Positions 8,777 through 16,551 of a stretch of 22,427 bases of DNA are shown here, piece after piece. The position numbers and the translations under genes were made by a program. Source of the DNA: Flavobacteriales bacterium UBA4011 (GTDB taxonomy: Bacteria; Bacteroidota; Bacteroidia; Flavobacteriales_D; Crocinitomicaceae); contig DGBF01000178.1 in NCBI GenBank assembly GCA_002384725.1, forward strand, positions 1-22,427, given 5' to 3'. Every line of letters begins with the position of its first letter. The stretch's first letter is position 1. The notes beneath the pieces are model-generated. The model did not search any database. It had not been told where the DNA came from and saw only the letters and a list, made by a program, of their open reading frames with translations.

Positions 8777-10000
8777 TTAATCCTTTTTTTGAAGCATATT
8801 ATCGCCTCTCAAAAGATACTTCGCGGGTAAATAAGAAGCTAAAATCGAAATAATACTCACCAAAGTAATGATCAAGAAACCATCTTCAAATGAAATGCGC
8901 ATCGGGAAAGGTTCATCAGCCGAGTTTGGTATTGTTAGCAACTTGCCATAAATCTGAGACAAACAAACTCCATAGCCCAAAACGAGTCCAATTAAAATTC
9001 CTTTGAAGGAAATCAACAATCCTTCGGAAAATAATATTTTAAAGATAAATGACTTGTCTGCTCCGATAGCTCGAAGTGTTCCGAGGTTTTCTTTTTTCTC
9101 TATAAACATCATAGTCAATGCTGCGACCAACGTAAATGCTGCGATTATAAAAACAAACAATAAAATAATAATGACGATGACTTTTTCGGATTGGCTCGTT
9201 TTATAAATCAACTCGTTTTTTTCGTAATTGGTTTTGACTTCGAAATCAGCACCTAACTTTGCTTTTAAATCTTGCTTAACGTCTTCATTGTCGTAGCCGT
9301 TTTTTACATCGATAAAAACCACGCTAAATTCAAATTCGTACGAAAGGAGTTCCTGAGCAAAGTTCAAGGGAACCAGAATGAACTCCGCATTTACTTCGCG
9401 ATTGTAATTCATTCTTCCTGCAATTTCAATTCGACTGATAGCAAAAGGGCTTTTACCCAATCGGATTCTCATGTCTCGTTTCGGTGAAAAAATAGAAATT
9501 TTTTCATATCCGACCGACGGTATAAAGCCTTCTAACTTGTCCAACAAAGTCGCGCCTATTATAGCCGCATCTTTTCCATCTACTGTGAGAGCTGGATAAC
9601 CGTCGACCATGTGTTCGTATACCTTCGCAACATCAAAAAAATTGGCGTCTACACCTATTAAATTGGCGTTCACCCATTTTTTTTCGTGCTTCAAAACAAC
9701 AACCTCTTCCAATCCCAAAGAGGTAGTTTTCACTCCTGAGACTGATTCAATGTCTTTTACATTAATTTGATTTTCGTAGAATGTTTTGCCTTTGGCGTTT
9801 CGAATGGTGATATCTGAATCGAAATCGGAATATAGTTTTTCAACCATTTCTTCAATCCCGTTGAAAGCAGACAGTAAAATAACCAATGCGGCTGTGGTGA
9901 CCGTAATTCCAACTACCGAAACACGCGTTATCCAATGAATGGCATTTTTCTTCTTTTTCGAAGAAAGATATCTCCGCGCTATGTAATAAGGAACTTTAAT
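8777..10000 (-). CDS. LolC/LolE-like ABC transporter permease (FtsX family), probable AUU start
   Basis: This is the membrane subunit of an ABC transporter of the LolCDE/MacB type, probably moving lipoproteins or lipids from the inner membrane. An ATG/GTG/TTG search gives a start no earlier than TTG at 9886, which would cut through the first membrane helix. The frame stays open back to the rbfA stop at 10007-10009, and the added residues (KVPYYIARRYLSSKKKKNAIH, then VSVVGITVTTAALVILLSAFNG) are the standard N-terminus of the family. The only start that fits is ATT at 9998-10000, giving 407 residues. Four membrane helices are visible: about 27-47, then three near the C-terminus (VIVIIILLFVFIIAAF, LLISFKGILIGLVLGYG and FLIITLVSIISILASYLPA), flanking a periplasmic domain. 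It forms an operon with rbfA. The ATPase partner is not in the window. A sequencing error turning ATG into ATT cannot be excluded. Confidence 0.85.
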   Translation of the reverse strand: MKVPYYIARRYLSSKKKKNAIHWITRVSVVGITVTTAALVILLSAFNGIEEMVEKLYSDFDSDITIRNAKGKTFYENQINVKDIESVSGVKTTSLGLEEVVVLKHEKKWVNANLIGVDANFFDVAKVYEHMVDGYPALTVDGKDAAIIGATLLDKLEGFIPSVGYEKISIFSPKRDMRIRLGKSPFAISRIEIAGRMNYNREVNAEFILVPLNFAQELLSYEFEFSVVFIDVKNGYDNEDVKQDLKAKLGADFEVKTNYEKNELIYKTSQSEKVIVIIILLFVFIIAAFTLVAALTMMFIEKKENLGTLRAIGADKSFIFKILFSEGLLISFKGILIGLVLGYGVCLSQIYGKLLTIPNSADEPFPMRISFEDGFLIITLVSIISILASYLPAKYLLRGDNMLQKKD

Positions 10001-10006
10001 GTTTTC

Positions 10007-10342
10007 TTATTTTTTCAATAATTCCTCGATGTTTTGTGCGTAATCCAATGAATCATCGATGAAAAAAGCCAATTGGGGTAACTTTTTCATGTTCTTCAAT
10101 CGTTTGCCCACTTCCCCGCGGATTTTACCTTTGTTCGCTATAACATTTTCAAGAACTTCTTTTGGGTTGGGCCCAGCAAAAATACTTAAGTAACAGCGCG
10201 CCAGTGAAAGGTCAGAAGTTATTCGAACAGTGGATACACTAACCATTGCTCCCAAACAAATTTCACTTGCGTTTCTTTGAAAAACGGTCGCCAATTCCTG
10301 TTGGATTCCTGCTTCTATTTTACTTTGTCGTATTGAACTCAT
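10007..10342 (-). CDS. rbfA: 30S ribosome-binding factor
   Basis: RbfA binds the 30S subunit during late 16S rRNA maturation and helps in cold adaptation. The 111-residue protein has the KH-like alpha/beta arrangement and characteristic segments: IRQSKIEAGIQQELATVFQR at the N-terminus, VSVSTVRITSDLSLARCYLSI in the middle, and GEVGKRLKNMKKLPQLAFFIDDSLDYA at the end, the last corresponding to the conserved R..LR-x-P-L-F..D-S region. Length is normal. The ATG at 10342 is 4 nt from a perfect TACTTTTG promoter box, so the message is probably leaderless. A LolC/E-like permease follows in the same frame, 6 nt after the stop. A divergent ABC exporter lies upstream. Confidence 0.93.
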   Translation of the reverse strand: MSSIRQSKIEAGIQQELATVFQRNASEICLGAMVSVSTVRITSDLSLARCYLSIFAGPNPKEVLENVIANKGKIRGEVGKRLKNMKKLPQLAFFIDDSLDYAQNIEELLKK

Positions 10343-10346
10343 GGTG

Positions 10347-10354
10347 CAAAAGTA
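10347..10354 (-). promoter_or_regulatory. Promoter -7 box for rbfA (TACTTTTG), 4 nt before the ATG
   Basis: The minus strand reads TACTTTTG-CACC-ATG. The box fully matches TAnnTTTG. With initiation about 4-5 nt after the box, the transcript would begin at or within 1 nt of the start codon. No good TTG is seen at the -33 distance. Confidence 0.55.
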
Positions 10355-10396
10355 AGAAATGTTAGGTCGACCTCATCGCATAGAATGACAAAATCA

Positions 10397-10404
10397 TATC
10401 TTTG
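10397..10404 (+). promoter_or_regulatory. Promoter -7 box for the ABC exporter (TATCTTTG), 6 nt before the ATG
   Basis: The plus strand reads TATCTTTG-TCGAGA-ATG. The box is a full TAnnTTTG match. Initiation about 4-6 nt downstream would give a leader of 0-3 nt. It overlaps the TTG at 10402, which would be an alternative start codon and is therefore unlikely to be transcribed. No clear -33 TTG is present. Confidence 0.55.
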
Positions 10405-10410
10405 TCGAGA

Positions 10411-12255
10411 ATGAAAAATTTCTTTGAGCTTTATCGATATACGTTCAAGTATAAATTATTGGCGATTTTGACCATCGTTTTTAACTTGCTTTACGTGATT
10501 TTCAACCTTATTTCTTTTGCTCTTTTTATTCCGTTTTTGCAGTTAATATTTAATCCTGAGCAGGACGTTGTCATTCCTTCAAAACCCATTTATGATGGCG
10601 GTTTTGTCGATTTTTTCAGCTATTGCACAGATTATTACAACTATTTCATGGAGTCGATGGTGGCATCTGATCCAAAGAAAGCTTTGCTCTTTGTCTGTAT
10701 TTCAGTCTTCGTTGCGTTTTTCTTGAAAAACTTGAGCCGTTACGGTGCCATTTGGCATCAATCACAATTGCGGATGGCAACCGTGCGAGATGTGCGAAAT
10801 GCCATGTATTCTAAAATCTTACGTTTGCCGCTGTCATATTACACCGATGAACGTAAAGGTGATTTGGTTTCGAGAGTTAATAATGACGTTGGACAAATTG
10901 AAATTGGTGTCATAGCAATTTTGGAATTAGTCTTCCGTGAACCGATTGCCATTCTACTGCACATCGCTTTGCTTATTTATTGGAGTCCGCAATTGACTCT
11001 AATCTCTTTTGTGCTCCTTCCCATTTCTGCCTTGGTCATTTCTCGAATAGGAAAAAGTCTCAAGAGAACGGCGAAACAAGAAATGGAAGAATTCGGTGCT
11101 ATGAATTCGCATTTGGATGAAACGTTAGGCGGAGTTCGCATCATCAAAGCCTTTAACGCGGCGAAACAAGTCCGAGGAAATTTTGAAAAAACGAATTTAC
11201 GTCACCAACAATTCACCACTAAAACTTTTCGTAAACGAGATCTTTCTTCGCCTTTGAACGAGACTCTTGGTGCAGCCATAATGCTTTGCATCGCTTGGTT
11301 TGGCGGGAAAATGATTTTGGATTCTTCTGTCGGGAACGTTTTGACTGGGGAAGAATTTATCGGGTTTATCATTGTCTTTTCTCAATTACTTCGTCCTATT
11401 CAAGGAGTGGCAAGCTCGATTGCATATATCCAAAAATCATCTATTTCTCAAGACCGAATCAACGATATATTAAACAGTGACGAGAAGATATTTGAAGCTG
11501 AGAACCCACAAGCGCTAGACGAAATAAAAACTGGGGTGTCTTTGGAAAACGTAACGTTCAAATATAAAGATGTTGACGTAATTAAGGATGTAAGTTTTGA
11601 AATACCTAAAGGAAAGAAAATCGCCTTGGTTGGAGAATCGGGTTCTGGAAAGTCGACTTTGGCCGATTTAGTGGCTCGTTTTTATGACATTAAAAGTGGC
11701 GAAATTTCGTATGATGGAATTCCAGTTGATCAATTGAAAACGGATGACTTGAGAAAACACATTGGAATTGTTTCTCAAGAATCTATCTTGTTCAATGACA
11801 CCGTTGCCAACAACATTGCATTTGGAATGGAGAATCCGAAGCGAGAAGATGTTATCTCTGCTGCTAAAATTGCGAATGCGCATGAATTTATTTCGCAATT
11901 AGATAATGGCTACGATACCAATATTGGTGAACAGGGCAATAAACTGTCGGGTGGACAAAAACAACGTGTCAGCATAGCTAGAGCTATTTTTAAAAATCCA
12001 AGTTTATTGATTTTGGATGAGGCAACTTCTGCACTTGATACCGAATCGGAAGTATTGGTTCAGGAAGCGCTCGAACATTTGTTGGACGGGAGAACTTCTT
12101 TGGTCATTGCACATCGTTTGAGCACGATTCGAAATGCGGATAATATTATCGTTTTGTCAAAAGGAAAAATTGCGGAGACAGGAACGCACGACGAATTAAT
12201 GCAACTGAAAGGAATTTATTACAAACTGTCTTCGATGCAGGGAATAAATGACTAA
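10411..12255 (+). CDS. MsbA-like ABC exporter (fused membrane and ATPase domains)
   Basis: This is a half-transporter that works as a dimer in the inner membrane; family members flip lipid A-core, other lipids or drugs. Counting from the ATG at 10411 it has 614 residues. The N-terminal transmembrane domain (to about residue 330) has several hydrophobic helices, beginning LLAILTIVFNLLYVIFNLIS. A polar insertion after the first helix pair (about 50-90) resembles those of Bacteroidota exporters. The ATPase domain has Walker A GESGSGKST at 408-416, the Q-loop in GIVSQES, the signature LSGGQKQR at 512, Walker B LLILDEATSALD at 532 and the switch IAHRLST. A TTG start at 10402 is possible but lies inside the promoter box. 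The stop overlaps the convergent M23 gene stop by 4 nt. The substrate cannot be told from sequence. Confidence 0.92.
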   Translation: MKNFFELYRYTFKYKLLAILTIVFNLLYVIFNLISFALFIPFLQLIFNPEQDVVIPSKPIYDGGFVDFFSYCTDYYNYFMESMVASDPKKALLFVCISVFVAFFLKNLSRYGAIWHQSQLRMATVRDVRNAMYSKILRLPLSYYTDERKGDLVSRVNNDVGQIEIGVIAILELVFREPIAILLHIALLIYWSPQLTLISFVLLPISALVISRIGKSLKRTAKQEMEEFGAMNSHLDETLGGVRIIKAFNAAKQVRGNFEKTNLRHQQFTTKTFRKRDLSSPLNETLGAAIMLCIAWFGGKMILDSSVGNVLTGEEFIGFIIVFSQLLRPIQGVASSIAYIQKSSISQDRINDILNSDEKIFEAENPQALDEIKTGVSLENVTFKYKDVDVIKDVSFEIPKGKKIALVGESGSGKSTLADLVARFYDIKSGEISYDGIPVDQLKTDDLRKHIGIVSQESILFNDTVANNIAFGMENPKREDVISAAKIANAHEFISQLDNGYDTNIGEQGNKLSGGQKQRVSIARAIFKNPSLLILDEATSALDTESEVLVQEALEHLLDGRTSLVIAHRLSTIRNADNIIVLSKGKIAETGTHDELMQLKGIYYKLSSMQGIND

Positions 12256-13097
12256 AATGTCATGAAGGTTTCTGGATCAACTGGTCGTTGCTCAAACCAC
12301 AACTCAAAATGCAAATGCGGACCGGTGCTATTTTCGCCTGTGTTTCCAACTATAGCAATCGGGTCTCCTAACTGAATTCTTTGACCCATTTTTTTTAAGT
12401 TCACCTTGTTGTGTTTGTAGAGAGATAAATAGCTGCCACCATGATCAATGATGATAAAATTTCCATCATTTTTAGTGTATCCGGAATAGATAATTATTCC
12501 ATCCATACAAGCTTTGACACTTGCTTCTTTCTTACAAACAATGTCGACTGCTGGATGCCGGTCCAATGAGAATTTTTCAGAAATCTCACCTCGAACTGGT
12601 GCCTCAAAAAGTAAGTTCTTGGTTGATTCGGTCTTCTTCTTAACGGTCCGCATATCGTCTTTCACTTTTCTCGCTAGCTTTCCTTCATCTTTGGTCGTAG
12701 CCACATTGACATTTGACAAATTGACATTCTCCATGTTCTTTGGACGGCTTGAAATAGAATCTGGCGAAATTTTGCCCAACATCACATTTTGTAAGTTTAG
12801 TATGAAATTATCTTGAACTTCAAACTCCGAAGTCAGTTCGCGAACCCGAATCTCCATGGCTTCTAATCGTTGCCTTTCGATGCTCACATCTTCCGTTCGA
12901 AACCAACTTCTCGTTGGGCCATAAAACAGAAATACGAACAACAGAATGCCAAACAGAATGAGAACCAAGGTAATCAATGAAATAAGCTGAAATCGGCTGG
13001 ATACAAAGGACCAATTTTCATCAAAAGTTTCAGGATTACTCGACGAGATTCGAATATCCTCTTGTAATTGATTTATCTTTTTCTTAAAAAATCCCAC
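12252..13097 (-). CDS. Membrane-anchored M23 family metallopeptidase
   Basis: M23 (LytM-type) peptidases cut peptide cross-links in peptidoglycan. The 281-residue protein has a short cytoplasmic start, one transmembrane helix at about 37-60 (LISLITLVLILFGILLFVFLF), a charged, probably coiled-coil region (about 70-105), a low-complexity linker and a C-terminal M23 domain. The zinc ligands are intact: HxxxD at His181 and Asp185, and HLH at 261-263, within GPHLHFELW; His229 is the likely additional active-site histidine. It should therefore be an active enzyme facing the periplasm. The start is GTG at 13097; an in-frame stop lies a few codons upstream and no ATG is available between. A TATTTTTG promoter box is 14 nt upstream. 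It overlaps the ABC exporter tail to tail. Confidence 0.92.
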   Translation of the reverse strand: MGFFKKKINQLQEDIRISSSNPETFDENWSFVSSRFQLISLITLVLILFGILLFVFLFYGPTRSWFRTEDVSIERQRLEAMEIRVRELTSEFEVQDNFILNLQNVMLGKISPDSISSRPKNMENVNLSNVNVATTKDEGKLARKVKDDMRTVKKKTESTKNLLFEAPVRGEISEKFSLDRHPAVDIVCKKEASVKACMDGIIIYSGYTKNDGNFIIIDHGGSYLSLYKHNKVNLKKMGQRIQLGDPIAIVGNTGENSTGPHLHFELWFEQRPVDPETFMTF

Positions 13098-13111
13098 GTG
13101 TGTTGTTTCTA

Positions 13112-13119
13112 CAAAAATA
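13112..13119 (-). promoter_or_regulatory. Promoter -7 box for the M23 peptidase gene (TATTTTTG)
   Basis: The minus strand reads TATTTTTG, a full TAnnTTTG match, 14 nt before the GTG start at 13097. The predicted leader is about 10 nt. No TTG is seen at the -33 distance, and the run of T makes a chance match more likely than at the other sites. Confidence 0.4.
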
Positions 13120-13232
13120 ATCTTTCAGGGTGAAAACGATAGAATAGATGTTAAATTTACAAGAATTAGCACGTTTATTGCAGGAAAGTAATCAACCATT
13201 TTGAATTTTAGGCGTTATACTTAAAAGAAAAC

Positions 13233-15626
13233 TTGATTAACAGAATATTACATATTGCCCTTTTGATACTTCCTTTTGGCCTTTTCGGCCAATTGACGAC
13301 TAGTACTGCCGCAACTCCGGCACAATTGGTGCAAAATATTCTTTTGGGACCAGGAGTAACCGTTTCTAATGTTCAATACACTGGAGCTGGAGGATCAATA
13401 GGCCAGTTTACCGCTGCAGGAACTAATCTCGGGATCAATAGTGGAATTATTTTAACCACTGGCACTGTATTGAATACCGGCCAAGGTCCGCATGGCCCCA
13501 ATAATAAATCAAATGCAGGTATTAATAACGGTGCGCCAGGCAACCCTATTTTCAACAATGTTTTACCTGGCGTTGCAACATACAATGCTTCCATTCTAGA
13601 ATTTGATTTTGTCCCTTACTCTGATACAGTACGCTTTAAATATGTCTTTGCCTCAGAAGAATATCCAGAATACGTAAATCAGCCGTTTAACGATGTTTTT
13701 GGTTTCTTTATATCCGGACCTGGAATCGCAGGATTACTGAATATAGCTAAGGTTCCAGGGTCTGGAGCTGTTATTTCGATCAATTCGGTGAACAACGGAC
13801 CTGCAAACGTTGGCCCATGCACCAATTGTGCGTTCTATGTAAACAATGGGAATGGTAGCAATGCACCTTTTAATTCTTCGTCAAACTATTTACAATATGA
13901 TGGTTATACAAAGGTACTCGAGGCCGTTTCTCAGGTCCAATGCGGACAAACATACCATTTAAGAATTGCTATTGCTGACGTTGCTGATGAAATTTTCGAT
14001 TCAGGGATTTTTCTTCAAGCGAATAGTTTGAGTTCAAAAACGCCAGTCGATATTACCTATACCCTATCCAATCAAGCTTTTGCCGATCCGAATGTTATGG
14101 CGGAAGGATGTGTTACGGCGACTGTCAACCTTTCTCGTCAAGGGAATATTAGCGGAGCATTAACTATTCCTTTATCGGTTACCGGAACTGCAACTGCAGG
14201 TGTAGATTATTCGCCAATCCCTCCCAGCGTTACTTTTCCTCCGAACCAGAGCACTACGTCATTTACATTTTCAGCCTTAGGAGATGGATTAGTTGAAGGT
14301 CTTGAAACTTTGATTCTTGAATTTTTAATGACAGATCCATGTGGGAATCAAACTCCTATCATTTTGAATTTAGGAATTAACGACATTGAACCTGTTGCCA
14401 TAGTCTTGAATGACACGACAGTTCTATGCTCTGGTAACGAAATAAATATTCCTTCATTCCCCTCTGGCGGAGCAGGACCGTACACTTATAATTGGAGCAC
14501 GGGCGCAACGACGGATAATATTACCGTTAGCCCAACCGCTACTACGACCTATTCTTTGACTATCACTGACAATTGTTTATTGCAATCTGCAACAGCGAAT
14601 GTAACAGTGACGGTTCCTGTTTATCCTCCAATTGCTCTTAGTGTCACCCCCGATATTACGGAGATTTGTCCTTATTTAAAGGACACTCTAACTGTTTCTG
14701 CCACGGGTGGAACAGGTGTTTATACCTATCAATGGTCGGAGGTTGGTGGACCTGTCGTTACGAATAGTTCTATTGCCTACATTACACCGAGTAAAACCAC
14801 CAATTATAAAATCGTGGTTACTGACCAATGTGGAAATCAAGGAACAGGAAACGTTTTATACACGATAACGAGTCCTCCGCTTTTGTTGGATATGTCTGAC
14901 CCAGAATTGATTTGTCCCGGTGATCCTGTAACTGTTTCTGTCACTGCTTCTGGCGGTTGGGGAGCATATTATTACGTGTGGACACCAACTGGTAATACAT
15001 CCCCGAGCATGATCGTAAATCCAACAAGTACAACGACTTATGTTGTTTCTGTTTCGGATGATTGTCAAACCTTTACGGTTGAGGATAATGTTACGATAAC
15101 AGTACAAAAACCAGATGCACAGTTCATCGTTTCAAGTGGTTTGGTGGTAGAAGATGTACCGGTTACTTTTCAAAATTTGACAGTCAATGGTGTATCTTAT
15201 TTCTGGGATTTAGGAAATGGAACGACATCTAATTTGGTTCATCCTAACGCAACCTATCCTGAGCCAGGTCTGTACGAGATTTTGCTTATTGCAACAGACA
15301 TGAACGGTTGTATAGACTCAACCAAAAAAGGGATTTACATTAAAGAAGAAACGTATTTGTATGTGCCCAACGCCTTCACTCCGGATGGAGATCGATTCAA
15401 TAATACATTTAAGGCAGAAGCAATTGGTATGATCAATTTCAACGTGAAAATTTTCAATCGTTGGGGACAAATCATTTTTGAGTCAGAGGATCCTAAGTTT
15501 GAATGGGATGGGACAATAAATAAAAGCACCAAAGTTCCAGATGGCGTCTATACCTATATGATAACATACAGTACACTTTACGAAATCAACTCTCGTAAAA
15601 TGGGTCATGTCAATGTGCTCAGGTGA
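13233..15626 (+). CDS. Secreted type-IX cargo protein: choice-of-anchor L, Calx-beta-like, Ig-like repeats, gliding-type C-terminal domain
   Basis: The protein has 797 residues. A signal peptide (about 1-20, ending LFGQ) is followed by a choice-of-anchor L domain (about 25-260), recognisable by LVQNILLGPGVTVSNV, GIILTTG, ILEFDFVP and FKYVFASEEYPEYVN. Next come a Calx-beta-like segment (about 293-376, with AGVDYSPIPPSVTFPP), three Ig/PKD-like repeats (about 393-612) and a PKD-like unit (YFWDLGNGTTSNLVHPNATY). The C-terminus (about 708-797) is the gliding-motility-associated type-B sorting domain: VPNAFTPDGD, IFNRWGQIIFES, WDGT and PDGVYTYMITY, ending GHVNVLR. The type IX system should therefore export it to the cell surface or medium, where it may act in adhesion. 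The only start in the open frame is TTG at 13233 (stop at 13209-13211, no ATG between). It ends 2 nt from the convergent SDR gene. Confidence 0.88.
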   Translation: MINRILHIALLILPFGLFGQLTTSTAATPAQLVQNILLGPGVTVSNVQYTGAGGSIGQFTAAGTNLGINSGIILTTGTVLNTGQGPHGPNNKSNAGINNGAPGNPIFNNVLPGVATYNASILEFDFVPYSDTVRFKYVFASEEYPEYVNQPFNDVFGFFISGPGIAGLLNIAKVPGSGAVISINSVNNGPANVGPCTNCAFYVNNGNGSNAPFNSSSNYLQYDGYTKVLEAVSQVQCGQTYHLRIAIADVADEIFDSGIFLQANSLSSKTPVDITYTLSNQAFADPNVMAEGCVTATVNLSRQGNISGALTIPLSVTGTATAGVDYSPIPPSVTFPPNQSTTSFTFSALGDGLVEGLETLILEFLMTDPCGNQTPIILNLGINDIEPVAIVLNDTTVLCSGNEINIPSFPSGGAGPYTYNWSTGATTDNITVSPTATTTYSLTITDNCLLQSATANVTVTVPVYPPIALSVTPDITEICPYLKDTLTVSATGGTGVYTYQWSEVGGPVVTNSSIAYITPSKTTNYKIVVTDQCGNQGTGNVLYTITSPPLLLDMSDPELICPGDPVTVSVTASGGWGAYYYVWTPTGNTSPSMIVNPTSTTTYVVSVSDDCQTFTVEDNVTITVQKPDAQFIVSSGLVVEDVPVTFQNLTVNGVSYFWDLGNGTTSNLVHPNATYPEPGLYEILLIATDMNGCIDSTKKGIYIKEETYLYVPNAFTPDGDRFNNTFKAEAIGMINFNVKIFNRWGQIIFESEDPKFEWDGTINKSTKVPDGVYTYMITYSTLYEINSRKMGHVNVLR
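14409..15075 (+). repeat. Three Ig/PKD-like protein repeats within the cargo gene
   Basis: Three consecutive units of about 75 residues share one pattern: an opening D-x-x-x-x-C (VLCSGNE, EICPYLK, LICPGDP), a central GG..G.Y.Y.WS or WT strand (GPYTYNWS, GVYTYQWS, GAYYYVWT), and a closing TTTY-like strand ending in a second cysteine (TDNC, TDQC, SDDC). The paired cysteines suggest one disulphide per unit. The repeat is visible at protein level; the DNA copies have diverged. Confidence 0.75.
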
Positions 15627-15628
15627 TG

Positions 15629-16417
15629 TTATAGAGATTTCGTTCTACCTCCGTCTACCGGAATATTAATCCCATTTACATATGAACTCATTGGAGAAGC
15701 CAAGAAAAGGATAGCCTGGGCTATTTCTTCTGGCTCAGCGATTCGTTGCATTGGAGATTCGCTTGCCATAGTCTGAAAGATAGAATCAACTGAGTCTTGC
15801 GTCAAATGAGATTTGTTTTCGGCAATTCCTTTTAATCTTTCTGTATTGGTTGCACCTGGCAGTACGTTGTTTACCGCTATGTTAAACGGTCCAAGCTCAT
15901 TGGCTAATGTTTTACTCCAATTACCAACGGCCCCACGTATAGTGTTTGACACACCGAGTTGAGGTAAAGGTTGTTTAACCGAAGTAGAAATAACATTGAT
16001 AATTTTTCCAAATCTCTTCTCTTTCATTTTCGGCAACAAAGCTTGTACAAGTATATGATTACAAATCAGATGTTGGTTAAAAGCAGCAATAAACTCTTCT
16101 ACTGGAGCAGAGGCGATTGCTCCCCCTTTTGGTCCTCCTGTATTGTTTACAAGAATATCCGCATGATTTCCATCTCTCACCCAACCTGAAATAACTGATT
16201 TCAATTGATTAGGTTGGTTAAAATCGGCCACTAAATATTGATGTTTTTGACTACTTGGTGTGGGTAGTTCAGTTGCAACAGTCTTTAATTTCTCTTCGTT
16301 TCTCGCTAAAAGGACGATTGTTGCGCCGCATTCTGCCATTGCCAGAGCTGCTGCTTTACCTATTCCTTGTGTGCTTCCAGAGACCAACGCTACTTTACCT
16401 GTCAAATCAATTTTCAT
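15629..16417 (-). CDS. Short-chain dehydrogenase/reductase lacking the usual catalytic Tyr-Lys
   Basis: This 262-residue Rossmann-fold protein has the cofactor motif GSTQGIG (14-20, in place of TGxxxGIG), NNTGG (91-95, in place of NNAG), a serine at 144-146 in VISTSVKQP, and the C-terminal IPVDGG. At the position of the catalytic YxxxK it reads LGVSNTIRGAV, so Tyr and Lys appear to be Val156 and Ile160. A subgroup annotated as 3-oxoacyl-ACP-reductase-like carries this substitution, and its reaction is not established. It faces 3-hydroxyanthranilate dioxygenase across a 134-bp divergent gap; SDR genes of this kind lie near kynurenine-pathway genes in other flavobacteria as far as I recall, so a role in tryptophan breakdown is possible. 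It is unlikely to be a housekeeping FabG. Confidence 0.85.
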   Translation of the reverse strand: MKIDLTGKVALVSGSTQGIGKAAALAMAECGATIVLLARNEEKLKTVATELPTPSSQKHQYLVADFNQPNQLKSVISGWVRDGNHADILVNNTGGPKGGAIASAPVEEFIAAFNQHLICNHILVQALLPKMKEKRFGKIINVISTSVKQPLPQLGVSNTIRGAVGNWSKTLANELGPFNIAVNNVLPGATNTERLKGIAENKSHLTQDSVDSIFQTMASESPMQRIAEPEEIAQAILFLASPMSSYVNGINIPVDGGRTKSL

Positions 16418-16526
16418 AATCTTAATTTTTCACGGTGAAGATAAATAAAAAAGGAAGTTTCTAGATTGTAATTTTTTAAAATCTTCAGAATCGGCCTTAT
16501 CCCTTTTTAAACTGCTTTTTTGTTTT

Positions 16527-16534
16527 TAACTTTA
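16527..16534 (+). promoter_or_regulatory. Weak promoter -7 box for haaO (TAACTTTA)
   Basis: TAACTTTA differs from TAnnTTTG at the last base and lies 17 nt before the ATG at 16552. The region upstream is a run of T with no TTG at the proper distance (the TTG-like TTTTTTG ends only 5 nt upstream). The assignment is tentative. Confidence 0.25.
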
Positions 16535-16551
16535 TCAAAAATAGAAAAGTT

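Noticed and set aside
9884..9886. TTG at 9886 as the permease start
   Set aside because: It would truncate the protein within its first membrane helix. The open frame upstream encodes the conserved family N-terminus.
10402..10410. TTG at 10402 as the ABC exporter start
   Set aside because: It lies inside the TATCTTTG promoter box, so it would not be in the transcript. ATG at 10411 gives the usual MK-type N-terminus.
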